The notes under the pieces: generated by a model
Database searches by the model: none
Seen by the model: the letters and a program-made list of their open reading frames with translations, nothing else
What the model was told of the DNA's origin: nothing
Program-made: the position numbers and the translations under genes
In this document: positions 8,358-17,156 of the stretch, one piece after another
Position numbering within the stretch: the first letter of the stretch is position 1
Layout of the letters: every line of letters begins with the position of its first letter
NCBI GenBank assembly: GCA_903924855.1
Contig: CAIYCW010000106.1
Location: 1 to 32,821, forward strand
Source of the DNA: an uncultured Rhodospirillales bacterium
Lineage (GTDB): Bacteria; Pseudomonadota; Alphaproteobacteria; Acetobacterales; Acetobacteraceae
Reading direction: 5' to 3'
Length of the DNA stretch: 32,821 bases

Positions 8358-8497
8358 GTTGCCTCCTTCGCGGATGGTGCGCCGAAGTGCCGGCGCCACA
8401 AAAGCGTAATGCCGATGCGGTTGCGAGTTCCATGGGAATCGGCATCCGCCAACAAATCTCGACCCAGATGCCGCCCCACCATGACAGGACCTCACGC

Positions 8498-8701
8498 ATG
8501 CTGACCGATCGGGACTCGCTGCTGCGCAAGCTGCATGAGTTGCGCAGCGAACATCGTGATCTCGACACGGTGATCGCCCGCGTGGTCGAGGCAGGCCCCG
8601 TCGATCAGCTGCATCTGGTGCGGCTGAAGAAGCGCAAGCTGCTGCTGAAGGACGAGATCGCCTGGCTCGAATCCCGCCTCATCCCGGATTCCATCGCATG
8701 A
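8498..8701 (+). CDS. YdcH/DUF465 family small protein upstream of purE
   Basis: The 67-residue product [23 protein letters not shown] followed by [23 protein letters not shown] has the DUF465 helical-hairpin pattern and is a paralogue of the divergent gene at 8184-8357. AGGA lies about ten bases before the ATG at 8498. Its stop overlaps the purE start (ATGA), so it is the first gene of a DUF465-purE-purK unit. The role is unknown; co-translation with purine synthesis genes suggests it is at least co-expressed with them. Confidence 0.87.
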   Translation: MLTDRDSLLRKLHELRSEHRDLDTVIARVVEAGPVDQLHLVRLKKRKLLLKDEIAWLESRLIPDSIA

Positions 8702-9183
8702 GCATCACCCCCCTCGTCTCCGTCATCATGGGCAGCCAGTCGGACTGGCCGGTGATGCATCACGCAGCCGACACGCTGGCCGAGCTGGGCGTGCCGTTCG
8801 AGGCGCGCATCGTCTCCGCCCATCGCACGCCGCAGCGCCTGGTGGAATTCGCCCAGGGTGCCAAGGCGCGCGGCCTGCGGGTGATCATTGCAGGGGCTGG
8901 CGGCGCCGCCCATCTGCCCGGCATGGCCGCCGCCATGACGCCGCTTCCGGTGCTTGGCGTGCCGATGGAAACCCAGGCGATGAAGGGCATGGATTCGCTG
9001 CTCTCCATCGTACAGATGCCGGCCGGCATCCCCGTGGGCACGCTGGCCGTCGGCCGGGCCGGTGCGGTGAACGCGGCCCTGCTCGCCACCGCCATCCTGG
9101 CCGGCACCGATGCCGATCTGGCCGCCCGGCTGGAAGCCTATCGCGCGGCGCAGACCGCATCGGTGGCCGATCTGCCGGTATGA
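8698..9183 (+). CDS. purE: N5-carboxyaminoimidazole ribonucleotide mutase
   Basis: The 161-residue product catalyses the rearrangement of N5-CAIR to CAIR in de novo purine synthesis. Family motifs are clear: [10 protein letters not shown] (residues 11-20), the SAHRTP loop with the likely catalytic His42, [12 protein letters not shown], and [33 protein letters not shown]. Length is normal for a class I bacterial PurE. It overlaps both neighbours by four bases (ATGA), so DUF465, purE and purK are translationally coupled. Confidence 0.97.
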   Translation: MSITPLVSVIMGSQSDWPVMHHAADTLAELGVPFEARIVSAHRTPQRLVEFAQGAKARGLRVIIAGAGGAAHLPGMAAAMTPLPVLGVPMETQAMKGMDSLLSIVQMPAGIPVGTLAVGRAGAVNAALLATAILAGTDADLAARLEAYRAAQTASVADLPV

Positions 9184-10322
9184 GCGCCCAACCGCTTCCG
9201 CCCAACGCCACAATCGGCATCGTCGGCGGCGGCCAGTTGGGCCGCATGTCCGCCCTGGCCGCGGCGCGGCTTGGCTATCGCTGCCATATCCTGACGCCGG
9301 AGCCGGACAGCCCAGCCGCCCAGGTCAGTGCCGGCGTCACGCTGGGCGATTACGAAGATCCCGCAGCCTTGGCCGCATTTGCCGCCTGTGTGGATGTGAT
9401 CACCTTCGAATTCGAGAATGTCTCGGCCGCCGGGCTGGAACAGCTGGCCGCAATGCGCCCGGTGCGTCCGTCCCCCCGCGTGCTGCAGCTCAGCCAGGAC
9501 CGTGTGGCCGAGAAGACCTTCCTCAACGGCGCCGGCGTGCCCACAGCCCCCTGGCGCCAGGTGGACAGTGAGGCAGCACTTGCCGACGCCGTGGCGTCGC
9601 TTGGTCTGCCCGCCGTGCTGAAGACCACAAGGCTCGGCTATGACGGCAAGGGCCAGGCCATGCTGCGCACGCCCGAGGATCTCGCGCCCGCCTTTGCCCG
9701 CCTTGCCCCGCACCCGCTTGTGCTGGAGGGGTTCGTTGATTTCGCCTGTGAGATCAGCGTGGTGGTGGCGCGCGGCATCGCGGGGGACATCGCCTGTTTC
9801 GACGTGGTGGAGAACCGCCACCGCGATCACATCCTCGACCTCACCCTGGCTCCGGCACGCATCCCGGTGGAGCTGGCGGCGGAGGCGCAGGCGCTTGCGG
9901 TGCGCGTGGCCGAGGCGCTCGATCTGGTGGGGCTGCTGGCGGTGGAGATGTTCGTCACCAGCGATGGCCGCGTTGTGGTCAACGAGATCGCGCCGCGCCC
10001 GCACAATTCGGGGCATTGGACGATCGATGCCTGCCCGGCCAGCCAGTTCGAGATGCATATCCGCGCCGTGGCGGGCCTGAAGCTGCCGCCGGCCACGCGC
10101 CATTCGGATGCGGTGATGAAGAATCTGGTGGGGGAGGCCGAAACGGCACTCTGGCCCGAGATCCTGGCCACCCCCGCCCTCATCCCGCATCTCTACGGCA
10201 AGGCGGAGGCCCGCCCCGGCCGCAAGATGGGCCATGTCACGCGCCTCTTCCCCCGCGGCGCCCTGCCCGGCGATTTCGGTATCGAGGCGGCACTCGGCCC
10301 ACACCTCGCGCCCAAAGAGTGA
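9180..10322 (+). CDS. purK: N5-carboxyaminoimidazole ribonucleotide synthase
   Basis: The 380-residue ATP-grasp enzyme makes N5-CAIR from AIR, bicarbonate and ATP, the substrate for PurE. The N-terminal [11 protein letters not shown] motif, the central [12 protein letters not shown] loop (about residues 149-160), [15 protein letters not shown] and the late [18 protein letters not shown] metal/ATP-binding segment are all present. Length is standard. ATG at 9180 overlaps the purE stop by four bases. A palindrome that may act as a terminator begins 11 bases after the stop. Confidence 0.97.
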   Translation: MSAQPLPPNATIGIVGGGQLGRMSALAAARLGYRCHILTPEPDSPAAQVSAGVTLGDYEDPAALAAFAACVDVITFEFENVSAAGLEQLAAMRPVRPSPRVLQLSQDRVAEKTFLNGAGVPTAPWRQVDSEAALADAVASLGLPAVLKTTRLGYDGKGQAMLRTPEDLAPAFARLAPHPLVLEGFVDFACEISVVVARGIAGDIACFDVVENRHRDHILDLTLAPARIPVELAAEAQALAVRVAEALDLVGLLAVEMFVTSDGRVVVNEIAPRPHNSGHWTIDACPASQFEMHIRAVAGLKLPPATRHSDAVMKNLVGEAETALWPEILATPALIPHLYGKAEARPGRKMGHVTRLFPRGALPGDFGIEAALGPHLAPKE

Positions 10323-10333
10323 AAGTTTCTTTG

Positions 10334-10357
10334 GTTCTTTCTTTTCAAAGAAAGAAC
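10334..10357. terminator. Bidirectional terminator-like palindrome between purK and aroA
   Basis: GTTCTTTCTTT (10334-10344) and AAAGAAAGAAC (10347-10357) are perfect 11-bp inverted copies with a TC centre. The element is symmetric and lies between convergent genes, six bases from the aroA stop, so it may end transcription from both sides. Its A/T-rich stem stands out in this GC-rich DNA and it may belong to a dispersed repeat family; only one copy is in the window. Confidence 0.6.
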
Positions 10358-10362
10358 TTCTG

Positions 10363-11622
10363 TCAGTTTTGGCTGAGGCCAATGCCGAGAGATCCCAGCA
10401 CGTTCCAGTAATTTGGGAAGGTCTTGGCGACGCAGCCAGGGTCCTGGATGGTGATGCCGCCGATCTTCAACCCGGCCAGGGCGAAGGCCATGGCGATACG
10501 GTGATCGGCATAGGTGTGGATTGCGGCGGGGCGATGCTGGCCGGCAAGCGTCGGATCGCCGTGCACGATCAGATCATCGCCTTCCTCTTGCGTCAGACCC
10601 GGGCGGATGCGGTTCAGCTCGGTGGCGAGTGCTGCAATGCGGTCGCATTCCTTCACCCGCAGATTGGCGATGCCCACGAAGCGCACCGCGGTTTCGTTGA
10701 AGGCGGCGAGCACGGCCAGCGTCGGGATCGCATCCTGCATCTGCGATCCCTCGATCACCTGGGGCAGGCGCGGGAATTGCGCGATCAGCGCATGCGCCGC
10801 CGCATCCGGCTGGGTGAAGGAAGCGGCCTCCAGCCCGAGATCGATATGTCCTGCGGTCAGCACCTCCGCCGCCCAAAGATAGGTGGCGGCCGAGGCATCC
10901 GGCTCGATGGCGAAGTCGGTCGCGTGATACCCGGTGGGCTCGATGCGCCAGGCACCCGGCCTGGTTTCGGTGACACTGGCGCCGAAGCGGCGCATGGCGG
11001 CCAAGGTGAGATCGACATAGCCGCGCGCGCCGATGCTGGCGCCTTTCAGCGCCACGATGGTTGCGGTGCGCGCACCGGCGGCCGCCATCAGCAGGGCCGA
11101 GACATACTGGCTGGACAGGCCGGCATCGACGGTGACGGTGCCGCCGGGAATGCCGCCGTTGCCATGCACCAGCACCGGCGGGCAGCCGGTCGGCGCCTCG
11201 GTCTCAACGCCGATCTGCGCCAGCGCGTCCAGCAGCGGCTTGATCGGCCGGCGCTGCATATGCGCGTCCCCGGTGATGGTCACCGCCCCTTGGATGTTGG
11301 CGGCAGCCGCGGTGAGAAAGCGCGTGGCGGTGCCGGCATTGCCGAGAAACACCGGCATGGCGGGGGCCGCGAGCCGCCCGCTTCCGGTGACGATGAAGCT
11401 GGTGTCGTCCGGCTCCGACACGCCAACGCCCATCTGGCGCAGGGCTTCTGCCATGTGCAGCGTGTCGTCGCTTTTCAAAGCACCGGTCAGGTGGCTGGTG
11501 CCGGCGGCAAGCCCTGCCAGCAGCAAGGCACGGTTGGTGATGGATTTCGATCCGGGCAGCACCACGCGGCCGCGCAGCGGGGCCGCAACCGGCGTGAGGG
11601 TCAAGGCAGGCCAGGTCAGCAT
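10363..11622 (-). CDS. aroA: 3-phosphoshikimate 1-carboxyvinyltransferase (EPSP synthase)
   Basis: The 419-residue enzyme joins phosphoenolpyruvate to shikimate 3-phosphate in the shikimate pathway. Visible motifs include LPGSKSITNRALLLAGLAAG (residues 22-41), SDDTLHM, FLGNAGTATRFL (92-103), HMQRRPI, KECDRIAALATEL, YADHRIAMAFALAGL and CVAKTFPNYW. The pattern is closest to class I enzymes. Gly97 and Thr98 align with Gly96/Thr97 of the E. coli enzyme, but the residue aligning with Pro101 is Phe102. It is the last gene of a four-gene minus-strand operon, 11 bases downstream of the GNAT gene, and ends against a palindromic terminator. Confidence 0.96.
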   Translation of the reverse strand: MLTWPALTLTPVAAPLRGRVVLPGSKSITNRALLLAGLAAGTSHLTGALKSDDTLHMAEALRQMGVGVSEPDDTSFIVTGSGRLAAPAMPVFLGNAGTATRFLTAAAANIQGAVTITGDAHMQRRPIKPLLDALAQIGVETEAPTGCPPVLVHGNGGIPGGTVTVDAGLSSQYVSALLMAAAGARTATIVALKGASIGARGYVDLTLAAMRRFGASVTETRPGAWRIEPTGYHATDFAIEPDASAATYLWAAEVLTAGHIDLGLEAASFTQPDAAAHALIAQFPRLPQVIEGSQMQDAIPTLAVLAAFNETAVRFVGIANLRVKECDRIAALATELNRIRPGLTQEEGDDLIVHGDPTLAGQHRPAAIHTYADHRIAMAFALAGLKIGGITIQDPGCVAKTFPNYWNVLGSLGIGLSQN

Positions 11623-11633
11623 CGGGAATTCTT

Positions 11634-12104
11634 TCAGGTGGCGGGATCAAGCGTCAGCTTGAACCCTTCATGGCTGGGCTTGAAGCCAAGCCGTGCATAG
11701 AAGCGATGGGCATCGCGGCGGGCCTTGTTGGTGGTCAGCTGCACGATGCTGCAACCCCGCGCGCGGAACTGCGCCACCGCCCAGGCGATGAAGGCCGCCC
11801 CCACACCCTGGCTGCGCTGGGTCGCCGCCACCCGCACCCCCTCGATCTGCCCGCGCCAGGCGCCGCGCAGCGCGATGCCGGGCAGAAAGGTCAGCTGCAT
11901 CGTGCCGATCACCTGGCCATCCAGCTCCGCCACCGCCAGCAGCTGGTTGGGATCGCGCGCGATCGCCTCGAAGCCCGCGATGTAGCAGGCGGCAAGCTCG
12001 GGGCCGGTCTCCTCGCGCACGGCGCCGAACGGATCATCGGCCAGCAGCGCCACGATGGCGGCAAGATCGGCGCGCGTGGCGCCGCGGAACTGAATGTCGG
12101 TCAT
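11634..12104 (-). CDS. GNAT-family N-acetyltransferase
   Basis: The 156-residue product is a single GNAT domain: MTDIQFRGATRADL start, VAELDGQVIGTMQLTFLPG core strands, then VRVAATQRSQGVGAAFIAWAV, in which QRSQGVGAA is the acetyl-CoA pyrophosphate loop, and the late RFYARLGF motif. It transfers an acetyl group from acetyl-CoA to an unknown amine. ATG 12104 lies one base after the stop codon of the upstream gene, which argues for translational coupling; a longer frame to 12182 would overlap that gene widely. It lies 11 bases before aroA. Confidence 0.92.
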   Translation of the reverse strand: MTDIQFRGATRADLAAIVALLADDPFGAVREETGPELAACYIAGFEAIARDPNQLLAVAELDGQVIGTMQLTFLPGIALRGAWRGQIEGVRVAATQRSQGVGAAFIAWAVAQFRARGCSIVQLTTNKARRDAHRFYARLGFKPSHEGFKLTLDPAT

Positions 12105-12105
12105 G

Positions 12106-12651
12106 TCATCCACGATGTGCCACCGCATCCAGGCAGATTTCAAATGCGGCCAGGTCGGACCAGATCTCGTCCTGCGCCACATCGCGCCGGGTGAACACCC
12201 CGCCCGAGGCCAGGATGGCGCCGGCGATCATCAGATTGTCGCCCAGCGCGAAATCCTCGATCAGCATGCCGTCGGGGTCGGTCTCGCCCGCAACCCCGCA
12301 GAAGGCCCGGGTGCGGCTGGCGAAATCCGCCTCCATGTTGCTCCAGCCGAAGACGGGGCGGCCCAGGGCGCGCATGAAACCCAGCTCGAACACCGTGCCG
12401 GCATCGGCGGATGGGCCGCGAAACGGGGTCAGATTGGCCACCAGCGCATCGCAGCCGGCGATATGCGCCTCGTTGCGCCGCGCGATGCGCAGCGCCTCGG
12501 GCAGGTTCGCCCAGTCCGCCGGCTCGTCCGCCAACGCATCGAGCGGCGACACGCCGACCAGCCCGCGCGCCGCACAGCACGCCTTCAGCCGGGCCGCGCG
12601 CGCCAGCGGGTCCGGCAGAAACACGTCGGGGCCTGCAAGATAGACCCGCAT
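12106..12651 (-). CDS. Nucleoside 2-deoxyribosyltransferase family protein
   Basis: The 181-residue product begins MRVYLAGPDVFLPDP, the classic substrate-loop motif of the family, and contains DAGTVFELGFMRALGRPVFG with Asp83 and Glu89 as the likely catalytic pair, plus CDALVANLTPFRG. Such enzymes swap or remove the base of 2'-deoxynucleosides; relatives act as nucleoside or nucleotide hydrolases in housecleaning. The cytoplasmic 19-20 kDa size fits. ATG 12651 is used because the motif starts there. It is 4 bases from the esterase stop and one base from the GNAT start, inside the operon that ends with aroA. Confidence 0.88.
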   Translation of the reverse strand: MRVYLAGPDVFLPDPLARAARLKACCAARGLVGVSPLDALADEPADWANLPEALRIARRNEAHIAGCDALVANLTPFRGPSADAGTVFELGFMRALGRPVFGWSNMEADFASRTRAFCGVAGETDPDGMLIEDFALGDNLMIAGAILASGGVFTRRDVAQDEIWSDLAAFEICLDAVAHRG

Positions 12652-12655
12652 CTGG

Positions 12656-13600
12656 TCACGCCAGACGTTGGCGCAGCCAGGCGCCGGCGCGGGCGATGGC
12701 ATCGCGCGTCACCTGCACATGGCCGGACAGGCGCATGAAGCCGTGCAGCACGCCGGGGCATTCCTCCAGGACCACCTCCACCCCGGCGGCGCGCATCTTC
12801 TCCGCCATGGCGATGCCCTCGTCGCGCAGCACGTCGAGCTGCGCCACCTGGATCAGCGTGGGCGGCAGCCCGGTGGGATCGGCTCGCAGCGGGGAGGCCA
12901 GCGGGTTGAGCCGATCGGCGGCGTCGCGGGTGTAGAGATCCCAGTAGGCCTGCATGGCGGTGCGGGTCAGCCCGTAGCCCTCGCCGAATTCCTGGTAGCT
13001 CAGCGTGGCGCATTCCCCATCGGTCACCGGATAGACCGGCAAGAGGGCCGCGATGGCGGGGCCTTCGGTGTCGCGCAGCAGCAGGGCGGTGCACAGCGCC
13101 AGATTGCCACCGGCCGAATCGCCGCCCAGTGCGATGCGCGACGGATCGAGCCTCCAGCCTTCGGCGTGCAGCGCCACCTGGCGCACCGCATCGGCGCATT
13201 CGAACAGCGCCTGCGGAAATCTCGCCTCGGGCGACAGCGTGTAATCCACATTGATCACCGCCACATTGGCGGCGGCGGCGTATTCGCGCACCAGCCGGTC
13301 ATGCGTGTCGACCGAGGACCACACCCAGCCGCCGCCGTGAAACCACACCAGGATCGGCAGGTTCTGCTCGGCGGACGGGCGGTGCAGCCGGCACAATATG
13401 CGCCGCCCATGGCCGAACACCCAGATATCCTCGCTGCTGTACATCTCGGGCCCACCTTCGGCCCAGACCAGCTGCAGCTGTTCGTTGATGTGGCGCGACG
13501 CATCGAGCGGTGGATTGAGCGAAACCGGCGGCAGCTTCGCCGCCTCCTCATCCATCCGCTTGCGCGCGGCGCGCATATCCGGGTCCATCCGTTCGTCCAT
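12656..13600 (-). CDS. Alpha/beta hydrolase, hormone-sensitive-lipase-type esterase
   Basis: The 314-residue product has the HSL (family IV) esterase signature: the oxyanion motif HGGGW (residues 88-92), the nucleophile Ser162 in GDSAGG, Asp256 in QLDVLRDEG and His286 in LHGFM, making a complete catalytic triad. It should hydrolyse short-chain esters or amides; no signal peptide is seen, so it acts in the cytoplasm. ATG at 13600 opens with a charged helical cap (MDERMDPDMRAARKRMDEE), usual for this family. It is the first gene of the operon with the deoxyribosyltransferase, GNAT and aroA genes, and is divergent from the Pat-like gene. Confidence 0.93.
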   Translation of the reverse strand: MDERMDPDMRAARKRMDEEAAKLPPVSLNPPLDASRHINEQLQLVWAEGGPEMYSSEDIWVFGHGRRILCRLHRPSAEQNLPILVWFHGGGWVWSSVDTHDRLVREYAAAANVAVINVDYTLSPEARFPQALFECADAVRQVALHAEGWRLDPSRIALGGDSAGGNLALCTALLLRDTEGPAIAALLPVYPVTDGECATLSYQEFGEGYGLTRTAMQAYWDLYTRDAADRLNPLASPLRADPTGLPPTLIQVAQLDVLRDEGIAMAEKMRAAGVEVVLEECPGVLHGFMRLSGHVQVTRDAIARAGAWLRQRLA

Positions 13601-13748
13601 TCTTCATCCCATCGGTGCTGAAGTGCTGTTAAGAGTCGTGCCTGTGATGTCGAGCCTGCCATGTGCGACACAGCGGGACCAGCCCGGCAAAGCACATGGA
13701 TAAATGGGCGCGATCGCCTATGCTGCGCTGCAACACGAAGTTTGCACC

Positions 13749-16142
13749 ATGTCCGTCCCTCGAGCGTTAAATCCTGGCCGTTTCGACCCGCAGGCACTGT
13801 TCCGTCCGCGCTCGGTGGCGGTGATCGGGGCCGCCTGCAAGGCCGGCGCCCAGGTGATGGGCAATCTGCTGGCGGGTGGATTTCAGGGCGCCATCCTGCC
13901 GGTGCTCGGGCCGTTTGCCGAAAGAGTGCCAGCGATCTCGGGCGTGCTGGCCTATCCGGACATTGCGAGCCTGCCGATCGCGCCGGATCTGGCGGTGATC
14001 TGCCTCGACACGCCGGATGCCGGCAATGTCTGCCGGGCGCTGGCCAAACGCGGCACGCATGCGGCCGTGATGATCGGCATGTCAGAGGGTGTGGGCCAGG
14101 CCGTGGCCGAGACCGGCGTGCGGGTGCTGGGCCCCGGCTCGTTCGGCATCTCGGTGCCCGGCATCGGCCTGCAGGCGACACGCTCGCATCTGCTGCCAAG
14201 GCCCGGCCGGGTGGCGCTGGTCTCGCAATCGGCGGCGCTCTGCCGTGCCGTGCTGGACTGGGCGGAGCCCAATGGCGTGGGCTTCAGCCATGTGCTGGGG
14301 GTTGGCGGCAACACCGATCTCGGCTTTGCCGTGATGCTGGACTGGCTGTCCCGCGATGCCGGCACCGGCGCCATCCTGATGGATATCCGCCTGATCCGCG
14401 ACCGGCGCATGTTCCTCTCCGGCGCGCGCGCCGCCTCGCGCATGCGCCCGGTGGTGGCGATGCGCGCCGGCGGTCTGCTGCGCGATCCGACCGGTGCGCA
14501 GGACGCCGCCTTCGAGGCCGCCTTGCGCCGCGCCGGCGTGCTGGTGGTGGACCGGCTGGAAGACATGCTGGCCGCCGCCGAAACCCTGACCCGGGCCCGG
14601 CCGGCGCGTGGGGAGGGGCTGGTGATCGTCACCAACGCGATCGGCCCCGGCCAGATGGCGGCCGATGCCGCGGTGCGGGACGGATTGTCGCTGGCCCGCC
14701 TGTCAGACGAGACGCGCGACGTGATCCGTCTTGCGGTGCCGCGCGCCTTTGGCGGCATGGCGGCCCAGATCGGCAACGGGGCGGCGGGGGAGCTTGTCTA
14801 TGTCGGCACTGACAGCCCGATGAAGCTGGCCGAGGTGGCGGCCTTGCTGTCCGGTGCTGCCGAGGTGGGCGGCGTGCTGGCGGTGCATGCGCCGACCGGC
14901 GATGGCGATGACACCTGCATCGCGGCCCTGGCCGCCGCCGCTGCCGGCATCCGCGCCCCTTTGCTGGCCTGTGTGATGGGGGAGACCACAGGGGCCGCGC
15001 ATCGCCGGGCGCTGGCCGCCGCCGGCGTTCCGGTGTTCGCAACGCCGGAGCAGGCGGTGCGCGGCTTTCACCATCTGGTGCAGAACCGTCGCAACCAGGC
15101 CGCCGCCCGGGAATTGCCCAGCAGCGCCGTGCTCACCATCGCGCCCGACCAGGATCGCGTGCGCGCCATCCTCACCCGAAGCCGAAAGGCAGGCGCCCTG
15201 TCGCTGCCGCCTGAGGCCGCGCGCGCCGTGCTGGAAGCCTATGGCGTGGTCTTCTCCGCGGAGCTGGCAGGCGGCCTGCGCGCCCTGCGGGTCGCGGTGC
15301 GCGATGACGCGACCTTCGGCCCGGTGATCGTCTTCGGCCAGGGCGGTGCCGAGGGCGTGCTGTTCAAGGACCATGCGGTGGATCTGCCGCCGCTCAACCT
15401 GCCGCTGGCGCATGGCCTGATCGGGCGTACCACCATCTCAAGCCTGCTGGGTGCGGAAGACCAGGTGGCCGATCTGCTGGTGCGCGTCAGCCAGCTGATC
15501 GTCGATTTTCCCGAGATCGCAAGCCTGGACATCGACCCGGTGCTGGCCGGCGATGCCGGCATCCGCGCCGGACAGGCGATGATCACCCTCAGGCAGGGCA
15601 CCCCCGAGCGCCTGGCGCTGCCGCCCTATCCGGCGGAGCTGGCGGGCAGCTTCACTTCCCAGGATGAGGTGTTCACCATCCGCCCGATCCGGCCGGAGGA
15701 TGCGCAGGCGCATGGCGCCTTCTTCTCCCGCCTGTCGCCCGAGGATGTGCGGTTTCGTTTCTTCACCACGATGCGCGAGCTCTCGCCCGAGCAGATGGCC
15801 CGGATGACCCAGGTGGATTACGAGCGCGAGATGGCCTTCGTTGCCACGCGCCCAGGGCAGGATGGTGCGCCCGAGACGGTCGGCGTGGCGCGGCTGGTGC
15901 GCGATGCGCCCGAACATGGCGAGTTTGCCGTGGTGGTGCAGCCGGACATGAAGGGCAGGGGGCTGGCCGGACATCTGATGCAGCGGCTGATCGATTGGGG
16001 CCGCTCGCAACAGCTGGTCGAGATCGTGGGACAGGTGCTGGCGGAGAACAAGCCGATGCTGCATTTCGTCCGCAAGCAGGGCTTCACCATCCACCATCTG
16101 CCGGACGAGCCGGATGTGGTGGAGGCCAGGCTGAGGCTGTAG
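13749..16142 (+). CDS. Pat-like acyl-CoA synthetase (NDP-forming)/GNAT fusion with shortened ATP-grasp part
   Basis: The 797-residue product has an N-terminal CoA-binding domain (about residues 12-120, LFRPRSVAVIGA), a succinyl-CoA-ligase-like flavodoxin domain (about 130-450, VALVSQSAALC, GVGGNTDLGF), an ATP-grasp segment (about 480-610, FGPVIVFGQGG, LPPLNLPLAHGLI) and a C-terminal GNAT domain (about 640-797, FTIRPIRPEDAQAHG, RGLAGHLMQRLIDWG). This order is that of Pat protein lysine acetyltransferases, which control enzymes such as acetyl-CoA synthetase. The ATP-grasp part seems to lack about 70-80 residues: after VLEAYGVVFS the sequence runs quickly into VAVRDDATFGPV, without the usual K-x-x-x-x-x-HK(S/T)D region. 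Start ATG 13749 fits the family; ATG 13704 would add 15 unconserved residues. Confidence 0.88.
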   Translation: MSVPRALNPGRFDPQALFRPRSVAVIGAACKAGAQVMGNLLAGGFQGAILPVLGPFAERVPAISGVLAYPDIASLPIAPDLAVICLDTPDAGNVCRALAKRGTHAAVMIGMSEGVGQAVAETGVRVLGPGSFGISVPGIGLQATRSHLLPRPGRVALVSQSAALCRAVLDWAEPNGVGFSHVLGVGGNTDLGFAVMLDWLSRDAGTGAILMDIRLIRDRRMFLSGARAASRMRPVVAMRAGGLLRDPTGAQDAAFEAALRRAGVLVVDRLEDMLAAAETLTRARPARGEGLVIVTNAIGPGQMAADAAVRDGLSLARLSDETRDVIRLAVPRAFGGMAAQIGNGAAGELVYVGTDSPMKLAEVAALLSGAAEVGGVLAVHAPTGDGDDTCIAALAAAAAGIRAPLLACVMGETTGAAHRRALAAAGVPVFATPEQAVRGFHHLVQNRRNQAAARELPSSAVLTIAPDQDRVRAILTRSRKAGALSLPPEAARAVLEAYGVVFSAELAGGLRALRVAVRDDATFGPVIVFGQGGAEGVLFKDHAVDLPPLNLPLAHGLIGRTTISSLLGAEDQVADLLVRVSQLIVDFPEIASLDIDPVLAGDAGIRAGQAMITLRQGTPERLALPPYPAELAGSFTSQDEVFTIRPIRPEDAQAHGAFFSRLSPEDVRFRFFTTMRELSPEQMARMTQVDYEREMAFVATRPGQDGAPETVGVARLVRDAPEHGEFAVVVQPDMKGRGLAGHLMQRLIDWGRSQQLVEIVGQVLAENKPMLHFVRKQGFTIHHLPDEPDVVEARLRL

Positions 16143-16182
16143 GGCAGATCCACCACCTGCCGTTCAAGCGTTCAAACCAGGG

Positions 16183-17109
16183 CTACCAGCGCTGGCGCAG
16201 ATCGGCGCCGGGTGGGAAGTTGGCCCGCCAGTGCCGTGCGATATCGGCCCGCGTGGTGATCCACACACGGTCGAATTTCGCCACGTGGTCCAGAAACCGG
16301 ATCAGCCCCGCCGTGCGGCCGGGCCGGCCGGCCAGCCGGCCATGCAGCCCCACGCTCATCATCCGCGGGCGGCCTTCCAGCCCGTCCTGATACAGCACAT
16401 CGAACGTGTCGCGCAGATAGGCGAAGAACTCGTCCGAGCTTGGGAAGTTGTTCGACACCGCGAAGCGCATGTCGTTCGCCTCCAGCGTGTAGGGCACGAA
16501 CAGCTCAGGCCGGCCTGCCACATCGGCCCAGAACGGCAGGTCGTCGGCATAGTTGTCGGCGAAATACAGCAGCCCGCCATGCTCGGACAGCAGGCGGTAG
16601 GTGCGCGCCGTGCTGCGGTTGTACCAGCCAAGTGCCGACTGTCCGGTCAGTTTCTGGTGCAGGGCCAGGGTGGCTTCAATCTCGGCGCGCTCGCCCGCCT
16701 CGCTGTCCGGTGGTGCGATGTTCCAGCGCATGCCGTGCGAGGCGATCTCCCAGCCGGCCTCCACCATCGCGGCCACCGCCTCCGGATTGCGCTGCATCGC
16801 CATGGTGACGGCAAAGGCGGTCACCGGCAGGTTGCGCTGCGACAGCAGCCGCCACAGCCGCCAGAACCCGACGCGTGAGCCATATTCCCACAGCGATTCC
16901 GGCGTTGGTGCCCGGTGCGGCACGGATTGGGTGATGTGTTCGGTGAGAAAGGCGACCGATCCCGGATCGCCATGCAGCACCGAGCTCTCACCGCCCTCCT
17001 CGTAGTTGAGCACCAGGTTGAGTGCGAGCAGCGCCCCGCCAGGCCAGCGCGGGTCAGGCGGGTTGCGGCCATAGCCGATCATGTCGCGCGGGTAGGGTGC
17101 GTCGGTCAT
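16183..17109 (-). CDS. PuuE-like allantoinase / polysaccharide-deacetylase-fold hydrolase
   Basis: The 308-residue product begins MTDAPYPRDMIGYGRNPPDPRWPGGALLA and continues NLVLNYEEGGESSVLHGD, the hallmark of the PuuE group of the polysaccharide deacetylase (NodB) fold, metal-independent allantoinases acting in purine ring catabolism. Also conserved are WEYGSRVGFWRLWRL, GWEIASHGMRW and a late SVGLHGRLAGRPGR region. Relatives with the same fold act on other amides, so allantoin is likely but not proven. ATG 17109 fits the family; the open frame further upstream is not conserved. No other ureide genes are near. It may be co-transcribed with the DCC gene 47 bases upstream. Confidence 0.85.
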   Translation of the reverse strand: MTDAPYPRDMIGYGRNPPDPRWPGGALLALNLVLNYEEGGESSVLHGDPGSVAFLTEHITQSVPHRAPTPESLWEYGSRVGFWRLWRLLSQRNLPVTAFAVTMAMQRNPEAVAAMVEAGWEIASHGMRWNIAPPDSEAGERAEIEATLALHQKLTGQSALGWYNRSTARTYRLLSEHGGLLYFADNYADDLPFWADVAGRPELFVPYTLEANDMRFAVSNNFPSSDEFFAYLRDTFDVLYQDGLEGRPRMMSVGLHGRLAGRPGRTAGLIRFLDHVAKFDRVWITTRADIARHWRANFPPGADLRQRW

Positions 17110-17156
17110 GTGGGAAGTGGAGCATGGCGGCAAAGCTGCTGGCAATCGCGGTTTGC

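Noticed and set aside
13704-13748. Upstream ATG for the Pat-like gene
   Set aside because: The added 15 residues (MGAIAYAALQHEVCT) have no family match and the site has no ribosome-binding sequence.
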